Notes under the pieces: generated by a model
Database searches by the model: none
What the model saw: only the letters and a program-made list of their open reading frames with translations
What the model was told of the DNA's origin: nothing
In this document: positions 36,699 through 46,700 of the stretch, piece after piece
How the letters are laid out: each line of letters starts with the position of its first letter
Numbering within the stretch: position 1 is the stretch's first letter
Origin: Spirosoma aerolatum
Lineage (GTDB): Bacteria; Bacteroidota; Bacteroidia; Cytophagales; Spirosomataceae
DNA: 64,000 nt
Direction of reading: 5' to 3'
Assembly (NCBI RefSeq): GCF_002056795.1
Contig: NZ_CP020104.1
Span: 7,077,501 to 7,141,500, forward strand
Program-made: the position numbers and the translations under genes

Positions 36699-36708
36699 TC
36701 GTCAAATT

Positions 36709-36812
36709 TTGAATGATCGAATGATTGAATAATTGACTGATTGAATTGACAGAGACAGCGTGTAGTTTTCGCCTATTCACCAATCCAATCAGTCAATCAT
36801 TCAGTCATTCAA
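36709..36812. repeat. TGAATGATTGA-type inverted repeat between sdhC and sdhA
   Basis: The arm beginning at 36709 (TTGAATGATCGAATGATTGA onward to about 36748) is complementary to 36779-36812 (ending ATTCAGTCATTCAA), apart from one insertion of about 7 nt. Both arms are built from TGAATGA/TGATTGA-like units. The second arm overlaps the sdhC stop codon (36809-36811). Confidence 0.8.
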
Positions 36813-37504
36813 ATAATATTGTGAACCTGTAAATACACGTAAATCGGCATGGCTGCGAAAGCCGCCGGAATGATGATGGCAAAAAAGTACTTGCCCAGAA
36901 ATTCAATGACTGGGGTATACTTCTTATGCCGGACACCCAGAGTCTGGAACCCGCTCTGGAAACCATGCCACAGGTGATAGCCAATAGCTACCATACAGAT
37001 GACGTACAGAACAACGTACCATAACTCACCAAAAGCGACCTGCACTACAGCATACAAATCCTTATACTCCTTTCCATCATACTCAGCCATAGGCACTGAT
37101 CCGAAATGCATTTCGTACCAGAATGTCCGCATGTGAATAACAATGAAGAGCAGCAAAATGGTCCCCAGAATACCCATATTCCGCGAAGCCCAGGCGCTGT
37201 TTGCTTCGGGCTTGCTATAGGCATATTTAATGGGGCGAGACGCCTGATTATGACGCGTCAGCACAAAAGCCATCAGCGCATGAACCAGAATCGACGTGTA
37301 GAGGAGGTAGGAGATGGTGATAATAAGCGGGTTGTGGGTCATGAAGTAGGTGTACTCATTGAAAGCCCGACCGCCATCGCCTTTAAACAACTGGAGATTT
37401 CCAGCCATATGTACAATCAGAAATGAACTTAGAAACAGTCCCGTCAGCGACATGATAACCTTTCGACCGAGGGAGCTGGATAGCGTTTGTGTTACCCAAG
37501 CCAT
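36809..37504 (-). CDS. sdhC: succinate dehydrogenase cytochrome b subunit
   Basis: A 231-residue membrane anchor with five hydrophobic helices. It resembles the single-subunit di-haem cytochrome b558 of B-type succinate:quinone oxidoreductases. Histidines placed in helices as potential haem ligands include IVHMAGNLQLF, SILVHALMAFVL, LLFIVIHMRTFW and AIGYHLWHGFQSGFQ. It anchors SdhA/SdhB to the cytoplasmic membrane and hands electrons to or from quinone. It is the first gene of sdhCAB and is divergent from fabD across a 349-bp intergenic region. Confidence 0.93.
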   Translation of the reverse strand: MAWVTQTLSSSLGRKVIMSLTGLFLSSFLIVHMAGNLQLFKGDGGRAFNEYTYFMTHNPLIITISYLLYTSILVHALMAFVLTRHNQASRPIKYAYSKPEANSAWASRNMGILGTILLLFIVIHMRTFWYEMHFGSVPMAEYDGKEYKDLYAVVQVAFGELWYVVLYVICMVAIGYHLWHGFQSGFQTLGVRHKKYTPVIEFLGKYFFAIIIPAAFAAMPIYVYLQVHNII

Positions 37505-37853
37505 AGGATGAACGACACGAAAAATTTAGTGGTAAACAATTGAAAAAAAGCCGGTTTGAATGGCGCATCAAAACTAAGCCACAAACCCGATGGAAACAAG
37601 TTAAAGCCCCTTTCTAAACGGTTTTATAGTTTATTTACAGCTGATATAAATTAGTCGAAATCAACGACTGACCTGCTCAACACTACGTTGTGGTTAGTTG
37701 TTAGATAAGTTGGCACATTTCTGCCCAAACAACCAGCAAACGTGGCGGTATTTTGAACAACGCTAAATATCGCTCTATTTTTGCGCTCTTTCGTTACGGT
37801 GCAGGGCAGACTGTGTCGTTCGATTTTATTCTATCATTCTTTCGCTCTTTACA
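37505..37853. other. 349-bp divergent intergenic region, sdhC / fabD
   Basis: No credible gene. The region should hold promoters for sdhCAB (minus) and fabD (plus). Near the fabD ATG it has half-copies of the GAAAGAG-type unit in the CTTTCGCTCTTT orientation (37786-37797 region and 37839-37851) without a clear matching arm. Confidence 0.6.
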
Positions 37854-38729
37854 ATGAAAGCATACGTTTTTCCCGGTCAGGGCTCTCAGTTTCGGGGTAT
37901 GGGACAGGATCTCTACCAGGCTTCCGAAGCGGCCCGCCAATTGTTCGATCAGGCCAATGAGGTGCTTGGTTATAACCTCACCGGCATTATGTTTGAAGGT
38001 TCCGACGAAGAACTCAAACAAACCATTTATACCCAGCCCGCTGTTTTTGCACACGGTGTAGTACTGGCCCTGACAACCGATTCATTCGCTCCTGACATGG
38101 TAGCGGGTCACTCCCTGGGCGAACTATCGGCGCTTACGGCAGCTGGTGTTCTGTCGTTTGCCGATGGATTAAGCCTGGCATCGGTACGTGCTACGGCCAT
38201 GCAGCGAGCCTGCGATCTGACGCCTTCAACGATGGCCGCAGTATTGGGTCTGACCGATGCAGTCATCGAAAGCGTATGCGCTGAGATCACCGAAGAAATT
38301 GTGGTACCAGCCAACTATAACTGTCCCGGTCAGGTTGTGATTTCGGGTAGCGTAGCGGGTATTCAACTAGCCGAAGAGCGGCTAAAGGCAGCCGGAGCCA
38401 AGCGTGTCGTTCCGCTGGCGGTAAGTGGAGCCTTCCACTCTCCGTTTATGGAACCCGCCCGTACCGAATTTGCCGAAGCCGTCGAACGGATGACCTTCAA
38501 TACGCCCCGTTGCCCAGTTTATCAGAATGTAAATGCCCAGGCGGTCACTGACCCGGCTCAAATCAAAGCCAACCTGATTGCGCAACTCACGTCGCCAGTT
38601 CGCTGGACCCAGTCTGTTGAACGGATGGTGGCAGATGGCGCTACTGAATTTTTTGAGTGCGGTCCTGGTAAGGTTCTTCAGGGCCTGGTTAAAAAGATCA
38701 GCCCAGCTATACCTGTAGCAGGCATTTAA
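37854..38729 (+). CDS. fabD: malonyl-CoA:ACP transacylase
   Basis: A 291-residue enzyme that loads malonyl groups onto acyl carrier protein for fatty acid synthesis. Visible motifs are the oxyanion-hole segment FPGQGSQFRGMGQDLY, the nucleophile elbow GHSLGELSALTAAG with the catalytic Ser, an Arg in SVRATAMQRAC, the second catalytic residue in SGAFHSPFM and the closing ECGPGKVLQGLVKKI. It is a normal-length, single-domain FabD. It is not next to other fab genes; tRNA-Gln follows it. Confidence 0.95.
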   Translation: MKAYVFPGQGSQFRGMGQDLYQASEAARQLFDQANEVLGYNLTGIMFEGSDEELKQTIYTQPAVFAHGVVLALTTDSFAPDMVAGHSLGELSALTAAGVLSFADGLSLASVRATAMQRACDLTPSTMAAVLGLTDAVIESVCAEITEEIVVPANYNCPGQVVISGSVAGIQLAEERLKAAGAKRVVPLAVSGAFHSPFMEPARTEFAEAVERMTFNTPRCPVYQNVNAQAVTDPAQIKANLIAQLTSPVRWTQSVERMVADGATEFFECGPGKVLQGLVKKISPAIPVAGI

Positions 38730-38803
38730 GAAATGCTAGCCAACTGTAAATCAATGCCCAAGCGTTTTTTTACACAAAAGGGCTACTTTTTTTAGACCAT
38801 AAT

Positions 38804-38835
38804 TTGTTTTTAACACCCACAATCCGTTATCTTTG
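38804..38835 (+). promoter_or_regulatory. Bacteroidota-type promoter of tRNA-Gln
   Basis: TTG at 38804-38806, a 21-nt spacer and TATCTTTG at 38828-38835, matching the -33/-7 consensus TTG and TAnnTTTG. It ends 18 nt before the tRNA. Confidence 0.7.
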
Positions 38836-38853
38836 CACTCGCAAATGCAAAAT

Positions 38854-38924
38854 AGCCCGATAGTATAAGGGTAGTACGACAGATTTTGGTTCTGTTTGTC
38901 TAGGTTCGAATCCTGGTCGGGCTA
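38854..38924 (+). tRNA. tRNA-Gln (anticodon TTG)
   Basis: A 71-nt cloverleaf. The acceptor arms AGCCCGA (38854-38860) and TCGGGCT (38917-38923) pair fully and the discriminator is A. The anticodon stem ACAGA/TCTGT encloses loop TTTTGGT with anticodon TTG. The T arm is CTAGG-TTCGAAT-CCTGG. CCA is not encoded. It is the only tRNA I find in the window. Confidence 0.95.
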
Positions 38925-38950
38925 CAAAAAGCAAAGTGCACACTTCATTG

Positions 38951-38983
38951 ATTCCCCTGTAAATTAACCATTTACAGGGGAAT
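38951..38983 (+). terminator. hairpin terminator after tRNA-Gln
   Basis: Perfect 14-bp arms ATTCCCCTGTAAAT (38951-38964) and ATTTACAGGGGAAT (38970-38983) with a 5-nt loop, followed by TTTTGCG. It lies 26 nt after the tRNA. Confidence 0.8.
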
Positions 38984-39276
38984 TTTGCGTTTAGGCCTTT
39001 TTACTACTCTTTAGCAACCCAAAAAGTAAATCTTTGATACAACTCATTGCAGGCTTCCTGTTCGGTAGGAGGTTGGCTAGTCAGTAGGGGTGCTACACGA
39101 TTTCAACTAGAAACGACTTCCTATTTTTATTTTGCTATATATAATACAACTATGACATAGTCGCTGTATTTTTGCTAGAGATCCATGCGGCAAAGCTCCC
39201 GTCGCTTTGATGGACTCTACCTATGTACCCCAGGTAGTTGGCGTGGATTTTCCAAATCTTCTAATTACTCTATACA

Positions 39277-39471
39277 ATGGCAGCAAAAAAACAGGTAATT
39301 CGTATCGTATTCGATGTTTTGGATGAGCGAAACCATAGTCTCTTTATAAATGGCGATCTATCGATCACCGCTGCTGATCCCGACGAAGCGATTGATCAGG
39401 TTTTCACCCAAATGCAACAGCAGTTTAATCGACCAGACATTCGGCTTACCCGAGTGCGCATCTGTGCCTGA
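39277..39471 (+). CDS. small hypothetical protein (64 aa)
   Basis: A 64-residue cytoplasmic-looking protein: MAAKKQVIRIVFDVLDERNH, then a strand SLFINGDLSITAAD and a helix PDEAIDQVFTQMQQQF, ending RLTRVRICA. The strand-strand-helix-strand order suggests a compact alpha/beta fold. I recognise no family. It lies in an open stretch after tRNA-Gln, 98 bp before another orphan small gene on the same strand. Codon usage looks coding (balanced third positions, no low-complexity). Confidence 0.55.
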   Translation: MAAKKQVIRIVFDVLDERNHSLFINGDLSITAADPDEAIDQVFTQMQQQFNRPDIRLTRVRICA

Positions 39472-39569
39472 AGTATTTTTTAGAGTCAATCAACGTGGCT
39501 TCTTTGGCCTTAGTGACCGCTTCGTTATAACCCCGGCAACGTATATAGCCGTAGCTTATTCATTACGTT

Positions 39570-39947
39570 ATGGATCAACGTATTGGCTTTAATGATCTGG
39601 AAAGATCGCCCTACAATGAATTCATTCGAGGTCTGGCTCTGGAATGGGCACTGGCCGAACTGCCCACCCAACAGCTAACGTATGGCGATTATCTGACCAA
39701 TATACGCATTTTACTACTGACAACTCAAGATGTAGACCGGACCTCGCAGATCGTAAAGGCTGTGCTGAGGCAGGCTGCCCAACTTCACAAAACATCGGAG
39801 TGGGTGGAACAGGAGTTAAAATTTGAAGGGATGGTAGAAGGAGCCGATCGAGTTGATTTTCTACGCTTCGAACTACAGCAGGCTGGCGCGCCGGACGATG
39901 CCTTACTAGATCAATACAATGAGCGAATCATGCGGTTTAGTTCGTAA
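39570..39947 (+). CDS. hypothetical helical protein (125 aa)
   Basis: A 125-residue, mostly helical acidic protein without signal or membrane segment: MDQRIGFNDLERSPYNEFIR, then LALEWALAELPTQQLTYGDYL and a C-terminal half with EWVEQELKFEGMVEGADRVD. It contains no cysteine or catalytic motif I recognise. The spacing of 98 bp from the preceding small gene, same strand, permits co-transcription. Unknown function. Confidence 0.6.
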   Translation: MDQRIGFNDLERSPYNEFIRGLALEWALAELPTQQLTYGDYLTNIRILLLTTQDVDRTSQIVKAVLRQAAQLHKTSEWVEQELKFEGMVEGADRVDFLRFELQQAGAPDDALLDQYNERIMRFSS

Positions 39948-40413
39948 CTCCAGGCAGTTTTCTTGTCTGCCTTCCTGATGCCAGCTTTGCGGCTGGAAGT
40001 AGGAAAGGCAAATGAATCAAGTACGATTACAGTCCTTATTGGCTCCAGCGTCGGTTTCAACAATACAGTGACCCGTTGCCCCGTCTCGGGAGTAGGTTCT
40101 GATCCTGTATCGGTGTGCTGACACCCGGCGGTAACAAAACAGTAAGTAGTTCATCCAGTCCGGTTGTAAACCTAACTGATGGTAGCAACGCGGGGACCCA
40201 ATCTCAACCAGCTCAACAACCTCTACGCCCACATCAGTACGGGTTTATAGAGGTCGCTGGTAGATCATGGGAATAGCCTGGCTATCTCCATGATCTACCT
40301 CTCTACTCGTATTGATCGGCAAGTAATTCTATAAGGCTTGCGGCTTATTCTATCGATTCGTCTGAGGAATCTCTCTATCCCATTTCCGATACAACTCAAC
40401 AGTCTATTTCCCG
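39948..40413. other. 466-bp gap with possible gene remnant and hairpin
   Basis: No intact gene. A stem just after the 39947 stop (about 39970-40013, TGCCTTCC facing GGAAAGGC) may be a terminator. On the plus strand 40000-40135 reads as an open peptide TITVLIGSSVGFNNTVTR that then hits a stop; it could be a decayed fragment, with weak support. A 12-bp inverted repeat follows at 40259-40299. Confidence 0.4.
40259..40299. repeat. 12-bp inverted repeat
   Basis: Arms GGTAGATCATGG (40259-40270) and CCATGATCTACC (40288-40299) are exact complements, with flanking GAGGT/ACCTC extending the match imperfectly. It lies in the gap before the esterase gene; no T run follows. Confidence 0.65.
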
Positions 40414-41655
40414 ATGGAGCCGCATCGCACAGTTTATAAGTTGGTTTACCTGATTTTTCTTTTGCTTGCTATAGGGACAAGGCTTCAGGCGCAACCTACG
40501 GAACAGGTAAACTATAACGAAGCCAAGGTTCCGACCTATGTCTTACCGGCGCTGCTCAACACAACGGCCAATCGACCTGTTCGTAACAAAACAACCTGGG
40601 AAAAGCAGCGACGCCCTGAAATCATCCGGCTTTTTGAAGAGAATGTGTATGGACAAATGCCCAGGTCTTATGATCGGCTTACGTACTCGGTAACCCATGA
40701 AGATGCCAACGCTATGGGAGGAAAAGCTACCCTGAACGAGGTACTCATTGAGGTTGTCAACCACGCAAAGTCAGTAAAAATAAACCTCGTTCTTTTCGTA
40801 CCGAATCAGCCGAAAAAGCCCGTTCCGGCTTTTTTGTTGATCAACAACCGGGGCAAAGATAATACCGATCCTACCCGAGCCCACAAAAGTGACTTCTGGC
40901 CAGCCGAAATGGTGATTGATAGCGGTTATGCTATTGCCGCTTTCCACGTCAGCGACCTGGCCCCCGACGATAGCGTTCGGTACGTAAATGGGGTACTACA
41001 GCTTTATCCTGACCAATTGACGGCCAATAACGGTATGAAGGCTATAGGAGCCTGGGCCTGGGGCGCCAGTCGTGTGTTGGATTATCTGGAAAAAGATGCC
41101 ACCATCGACACCAAAAGAGTAGCACTTGTGGGGCATTCGCGGGGCGGGAAAGCGTCTTTATGGGCGGCTGCCGAAGACCCTCGATTCGCTATGTGTATAA
41201 CGAACTGTTCAGGAAATACGGGAGCCGCTTTATCGCACAGACGTTTTGGCGAAACGATTAGCCGAATCAACACGACCTTCCCCCACTGGTTTACAAACAA
41301 CTACAAAAAATTCAACAACAACGAAGATGCCTTACCCCTCGATCAGCATATGCTGCTGGCTGCCGTAGCCCCACGACCGCTTTATGCAACTAATGCGTCG
41401 AAGGATCTGTGGGCAGATCCAACGGGTACTTTCCTGGCTTTAAAACAGGCCGAGAGCGTGTATGCTTTATATGGCTTAACGTCTCACCTGCCCGCTCGTC
41501 CCCCGGCCATCAATCATCCGATTATCAACTCCCCGATTGGCTATCATAATCGCGAAGGCGAACACAACCTAACTGCCTACGACTGGCGCCATTTTATCCA
41601 GTTTGCCAATCTTCATTTCCGGCACAAACCAATCCGTTTTAAAAAAGAACCGTAG
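40414..41655 (+). CDS. secreted alpha/beta hydrolase, glucuronoyl esterase (CE15)-like
   Basis: A 413-residue secreted esterase. Signal peptide: YKLVYLIFLLLAIGTRLQAQ. The catalytic core has VALVGHSRGGKASLWAAAEDPRF, the nucleophile elbow G-H-S-R-G-G-K typical of CE15, then CITNCSGNTGAALSHRRFGE, HWFTNNYKKFNNNEDALPLDQHMLLAAVAPRPLY and a late His in YHNREGEHNLTAYDW. CE15 enzymes cleave the ester between glucuronic acid of xylan and lignin alcohols. The N-terminal RPEIIRLFEENVYGQMP segment is also characteristic. A SusC/SusD pair lies downstream, convergent, so this may belong to a polysaccharide-use locus (inference). Confidence 0.85.
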   Translation: MEPHRTVYKLVYLIFLLLAIGTRLQAQPTEQVNYNEAKVPTYVLPALLNTTANRPVRNKTTWEKQRRPEIIRLFEENVYGQMPRSYDRLTYSVTHEDANAMGGKATLNEVLIEVVNHAKSVKINLVLFVPNQPKKPVPAFLLINNRGKDNTDPTRAHKSDFWPAEMVIDSGYAIAAFHVSDLAPDDSVRYVNGVLQLYPDQLTANNGMKAIGAWAWGASRVLDYLEKDATIDTKRVALVGHSRGGKASLWAAAEDPRFAMCITNCSGNTGAALSHRRFGETISRINTTFPHWFTNNYKKFNNNEDALPLDQHMLLAAVAPRPLYATNASKDLWADPTGTFLALKQAESVYALYGLTSHLPARPPAINHPIINSPIGYHNREGEHNLTAYDWRHFIQFANLHFRHKPIRFKKEP

Positions 41656-41786
41656 ATCCGAAAGAATGGTCGAATTATAGGTAACGGGCAAACCATATAC
41701 ATTAACTATAACAATTTGATAATCTGAAAATCAGTGACTCTGTTCGGCAAGTCAGTCAATACTAGACAGACATTTATGTATTTGCC

Positions 41787-41942
41787 ATGCTTGAACACTG
41801 GATCAATGAGCTTATGAATCTACTGGCTGGCAATAGCCGATATATACGTTATTCAAGAAACCGGCAATCTCTTTTTATACTAGGCATTCTGGCCTTTTTG
41901 CTGATTACTTTTCTGCTCATCTATTTTGTTGAAATGAGCTAA
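41787..41942 (+). CDS. small single-span membrane protein (51 aa)
   Basis: An ATG frame of 51 codons between the esterase and SusD genes. It begins MLEHWINELMNLLAGNSRYI, continues with a basic stretch RYSRNRQS and then a membrane helix LFILGILAFLLITFLLIYF, ending VEMS. The positive-inside pattern (basic residues just before the helix) is as expected for a real membrane protein. No family is recognised and no ribosome-binding site is obvious. It could be a chance frame, but the hydropathy is convincing. Confidence 0.45.
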   Translation: MLEHWINELMNLLAGNSRYIRYSRNRQSLFILGILAFLLITFLLIYFVEMS

Positions 41943-41961
41943 CTAGCTCTTTGAACTAGCA

Positions 41962-42048
41962 TTTCATAAACCGCGAAGGCGCAAAGACGCGAAGGGTATA
42001 AGCCAGAAACTTATTCTTCGTGTCCTTGCGCCTTCGCGGTTTATGAAA
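41962..42048. repeat. 33-bp inverted repeat with AACCGCGAAGGCGCAA core
   Basis: Arms 41962-41994 (TTTCATAAACCGCGAAGGCG onward) and 42016-42048 pair with two wobbles around a 21-nt loop. It ends 8 nt before the susD stop, on the far side of the small ORF, so it could terminate both directions. A related element occurs at 62267-62341. Confidence 0.85.
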
Positions 42049-42055
42049 AATTGAT

Positions 42056-43591
42056 CTAGTAACCCAGATTCTGATACATACCGCTCGGGTTCAGCTTATA
42101 CTCGTTGAACGGAATTGGGTAGTAATAATCTTTCGTGCCGAAATTCGACAGTTGGGCCGCGCCAAAATCAGCCTGACTTTTCGACTTGAAATAAGTAACC
42201 AGCTCGTCAGGCGTAAAGAACCGCAACAGATCGAACCAGCGTTGGTTTTCGAAGGCAAGTTCAACCCGTCGTTCGTGCAGGATAGCCAGCTTCAGCGTAG
42301 GGTATTTAGCACTATAGGCCGGATTTGTTTTAGCCACATTGTAGAGTGGCAGTTTTGCCCGTTCGCGTACCTGATCCAGAAAGCCAATGGCCGTTGCCTC
42401 ATCGCCCAGGTACATATTCACCTCAGCCAGCATCAGAATGACATCGGCATACCGAATCAGCAGCCAGTCGTTACCACCATAGCCACTCGTTCCGGCCGCC
42501 GAGCTGGCATCCCGAAACTTGGTAATGAAATAGTCTTTTACGACGGCTGCGTTGGCGTACTTGATCGAGTAATCTTTCCGAACATCGCCGTCCTCATAGT
42601 CTTTTACCAAATCAGGTGTTACGTTGCCGCCTACACCCGTGGTCGTTTTCAGCGAGTTGATGGTTTCGCCCTGCGCCTGGTTGTTGGCGGCAATGCTCGA
42701 CGAATAGTTGATATCGCCCTGTTTGTAAACAATCTGGAATATGGCTTCGGGATTGGTCGTTTTTTTGGTTACATCGAACACGTCGGTATACGGAATTTCC
42801 TTCAGCGTACCGAATGTCCGCTTGCTATAGGCGTAGGTCAGGTATGTTTTTGCCTGCGCCAGATTCGTAGCCCGATTCGCCTGATCCAGCGTAGTTGCCA
42901 TGGTCAGGTATACCTGCCCGAGCAGTGCATTTCCGGCCACTTTCGACACCCGACCTTTATCAGCAGCAACCCGAACGTCGGGCAGTGAACTGTTGACTAC
43001 ATCCGTCAGGTCGGCCACGATCTGAGCGTATACTTTCTCTTTCTTCTCCCGGAATGTATTGGCCGTCACCTCATCGACCGTGGTTAACGGCTTGGTCACC
43101 AGCGGTACATCGCCCCATTTCCGAACTAGTTGAAAGTAAATGAGTGCCCGGATAAATTTGGCTTCAGCCTGATATTGCGCTTTTGTGTCGGTCTTCGCAT
43201 AGGTTACTTTTTCCGAACCGGCCAGCACGTAATTGGCTCGGGTAATGATCTGATATAGCGAAGTCCAGTGCGTTTGCAGATACGAGTTACTTGGCAGCAG
43301 GGCGAAGGCATTAAACTGAAACGGCTCCCCGGCATTCGACTGGTTATCGTTTCGGCCCGTATTATCGGAGCGTTCCTCGGAATATAGTCCACTGCCCTCT
43401 GCGATACCACTGTTGTCGCGAAGGGCATTATAAGCCCCATTCAGCGCCAGTAATACATCATTTTCTGTCTTATAATAGTCAGAGGTTGCAATTGCGTTTG
43501 GATTGGTTTCAATCAGAAAATCCTGGCTGCACGAACCCAGCAACAACAGGGTCAACAGCGGCATATAGCGAAATGATGATTTAGATATCAT
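42056..43591 (-). CDS. SusD/RagB family nutrient-binding outer membrane lipoprotein
   Basis: A 511-residue lipoprotein (signal RYMPLLTLLLLGSC with lipobox LLGSC). SusD family signs are NPNAIATSDYYKTENDVLLALNGAYNALR near the N-terminus, TPR-like helices with EAKFIRALIYFQLVRKWGDVPLV, and a C-terminal LLIRYADVILMLAEVNMYLG with ILHERRVELAFENQRWFDLLRF, the most conserved block. It sits on the cell surface and closes the SusC transporter as a lid, binding an oligosaccharide or other nutrient. The substrate is unknown. It lies 121 bp after susC on the same strand. Confidence 0.95.
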   Translation of the reverse strand: MISKSSFRYMPLLTLLLLGSCSQDFLIETNPNAIATSDYYKTENDVLLALNGAYNALRDNSGIAEGSGLYSEERSDNTGRNDNQSNAGEPFQFNAFALLPSNSYLQTHWTSLYQIITRANYVLAGSEKVTYAKTDTKAQYQAEAKFIRALIYFQLVRKWGDVPLVTKPLTTVDEVTANTFREKKEKVYAQIVADLTDVVNSSLPDVRVAADKGRVSKVAGNALLGQVYLTMATTLDQANRATNLAQAKTYLTYAYSKRTFGTLKEIPYTDVFDVTKKTTNPEAIFQIVYKQGDINYSSSIAANNQAQGETINSLKTTTGVGGNVTPDLVKDYEDGDVRKDYSIKYANAAVVKDYFITKFRDASSAAGTSGYGGNDWLLIRYADVILMLAEVNMYLGDEATAIGFLDQVRERAKLPLYNVAKTNPAYSAKYPTLKLAILHERRVELAFENQRWFDLLRFFTPDELVTYFKSKSQADFGAAQLSNFGTKDYYYPIPFNEYKLNPSGMYQNLGY

Positions 43592-43712
43592 GGTTGATTA
43601 ATGAATAATTGATAATGGGTAATGTAAAATGAACACTGGATAATGGATAAGGCTTGAGACCTCGCCCGACCTCACTGCTCATTATTCATTTTACACGGTC
43701 CATTATCCATTT
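43592..43712. repeat. AT-rich short-repeat spacer between susC and susD
   Basis: The gap contains reiterated AATGAATAATT, GATAATGG and TGGATAATGG units and their complements (CATTATTCATTTTAC at 43680-43694, CCATTATCCA at 43700-43709). Complementary blocks are present but not in simple hairpin order, so only partial stems (for example 43638-43647 with 43700-43709) can form. Confidence 0.5.
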
Positions 43713-46700
43713 TTAAAAAGTGATGCGTGCACCCAGGTTGTAGCCACGAGCCAGCGGATATTTGCCGTAATCGACACCCGGAGCCAGGTTAGCCCCGTTG
43801 TTATAATCTACCTCTGGGTTATAGCCCTTGTATTTGGTGATGGTAAAGGCGTTGTTGACGTTTACATATAGCCGCAGCCCACTGACATGTGCTCTGGCCA
43901 CCAGGCTAGCGGGCAAATTGTAGCCCAGCGTCAGATTTGTGCATCGGAAGTATGACCCGTTTTGCAGGTAGAAAGTCGACAAGCGGGTGCTGTTGCTTTG
44001 CGTTCCCCCGCGCGATGCCCGGTATACCTGTCCATTACCGGGTTGATCTTCTGACCGATACCGATCAGCCACCACCGAATACTGGTTGCCCGACCCTTCC
44101 ATATTGAACAGGTAGTAGTCCTGACCATCCAGTACCTGACTGCCATAAATACCGTTGAACGAGGCATTGAAATCCAGCGCTTTGTAGCTGGCGTTCACGG
44201 AAAGTCCATACGTAAATTTTGGATACGGACTGCCAATCACCTGTTTGTCGGCATCGTTCACGACACCATCGCCATTTACGTCCTGGAAAATCAGATCCCC
44301 GGGACGGAGCGGGTTCGTCGAAGCAGTTGACCGGGCGGGGCCTTTCAGAACATAGCCTGCCGGAAACGATTGCGTAGCTGCGTTGTAGACGGCATTGTCG
44401 GCCGCCAGATTGTCCATGTCTTTCTGGCGTACCATACCGATCGCTTTGAACCCATAAAACATGCCGACGGGCTGGCCTTCCTGCGTGATGTGTGTGATAT
44501 ACGACCGCTCGGCACCGGCTACCAGAATGGTGTTGGCTCCGCCCATATTCAATACTTTGTTGCGGTTAAGCGAGATGTTACCACTCAGGTTCAGTTTGAA
44601 ATCCGGTGTCGAAATAGCCCGGCCATCGATCTGCAATTCAACGCCCTGGTTCCGGATTTTCGAGTCGCGCAGATTGGTCAGGATACTAGTAGTGCCCGAA
44701 ATAGCCGAGATTGGCTGGTTAAATAGCAGGTTATAGGAATAGCTCAGATACCCATTGGCAATCAGCAGTATTCGGTTATTAAATAAGCCCAGATCTACGC
44801 CCAGATTATACTGCGACGTTGACTCCCAACCCAGCTTCTGGTCTTTGATAGGCCCAGAATAAAAGGCCGTCTGAATAGTTCCTGATCCAAATACCGCTCC
44901 AGTTGGGCTAGCCATCGTTTGCAGGTAATTGTAGTTGCCTACGTTGTAGTTCCCGGTAAGCCCCCAACTTCCCCGCAGTTTCAGAGTCGATGACGAGCCA
45001 AACACATCGGCATAGAACGGTTCGTTCGAGATCGTCCAGCCACCCGAAATAGATGGGAAACTACCCCAGCGATTCAATGGCCCGAAGCGTGACGAGCCAT
45101 CAGTACGGAAGGCAGCCGTGAGGTAATAGCGGTCGTCGTAGTTGTACTCAGCCCGCGCCAGATACGATAGCAGCGTTTCTTCCTGCTTACCCGTTCCGGT
45201 AAAGCCAACACTGCTGGTAGTAGTGGTGGTATTCAGGAAAAAGTTGGTAGGATCGGCACCCTTGGCTGTAATTTCCTGCACGGCATCATTCTGGAATCCC
45301 TGGGCCGATACACTGATCTGGTCGAGGTTGGTTTTCTGCGCCGTGTAGCCAATTAATCCATTGATCCGGTGACGGCCGATCTGTTTGGCGTAGGTAGCCG
45401 TAAACTCAGCCAGCAGATTCTGCGTATTGAGCGAGAGGGCCTGAGCGGTAGCGGCTGCAATGGCCTGGGGCGAATACGGTGGGTTATTACCACTGCTGAG
45501 GCTGGTGGGCAGATAATACTCATATTTCTCATTGTAAGTCTGCATACCCACATTCGCTTTGGCTACGAGGCCCGGAATGATTTCGTAGCTGGCCGTACCA
45601 TTGAATGTGCCACGAAGCCCTTTGCGGGTAATGTTCGTTTCCATAGCCATCGCCACCGGATTCTCAATAGTCTGATACCCATAAACCGGTTGCTGAGACG
45701 CCATCTCATTTTTGACTAGATTACCATTCTCGTCGCGCGCCCGGAAAATCGGCGCATAGATCAAAGCGCCCAGAATTGGCCCCTGATTAAAACGTCCTTC
45801 CTGCACTTCACGGTTGCTGGTCGAGGTCACAAACATACTGGTGCCTACCTTAAACTTCTTGCTGATGTCGGCATCGATATTGGCGCGAAAATTCAACCGC
45901 TCCTGTTTGGTAGCCACGATGATGCCCTGCTGATTCTGGTAGCCACCGCTAATCAAGTAGCGAACTCCATTATTTCCACCTGAGAACGTTAGATTGTGGC
46001 GACTGAAGGGAGCATTTCGGTACAGCTCGTCCTGCCAGTCGGTATTGTATTTAGGGGTAATCAGTTTCTGGTTAGCGAAATCGTAGAATTCGGTGGGGAT
46101 ACTGACCGACGAGGCATTCCCCACTTTGGCAATCCGGGTTGCATTATCGTCCGAGAACATGGCATCGCTCCAGGTTTTGCCGCTATTCTGCACCAGGTCG
46201 CGGTAGGTGTTATTGCGACCATCGATCACTAGTTGCGCAAAGCCGCTGGCATCCAGCAGTTTTACTTTTTTAGCCAGTTGGTTAATGCCATACTGGTATT
46301 CGTAATCGAACTTACCCTTGCCATCTTTCCCGCGTTTGGTGGTGATCAGTACGACCCCGCCTGATGCCCGCGACCCATAGATAGCGGCCGAAGCGGCATC
46401 TTTCAGAATATCAATGCTTTCAATATCGTTTGGGTTGATGAATACATCGTTGCCCGCCGGAAAGCCGTCGATCACATACAAAGGATCGGAACTGGCATTA
46501 ATTGACCCGATACCCCGCACCCGAATTTTAGTACTCACATACGGAGCCCCGCTCACCTGCGACACCTGTACCCCCGCCAGCTTACCGACCAGTGCCTGAC
46601 CCAGTGTTGGGGCGGCTACGTTCAGTTCGCGGGCTTTCACATTGGCGATAGCGCCCGTTACATCGCTTTTCCGCAGAGTCTGATACCCCACGGCCACTAC

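Noticed and set aside
38854..39276. Possible integration site at tRNA-Gln
   Set aside because: I searched downstream for a repeat of the tRNA 3' end (GGTTCGAATCCTGGTCGGGC) and saw none, and there is no integrase.
40017..40232. 71-codon minus-strand frame in the gap before the esterase
   Set aside because: Cysteine/Tyr-rich low-quality translation, no start support; the plus strand of the same stretch looks more like a decayed fragment.
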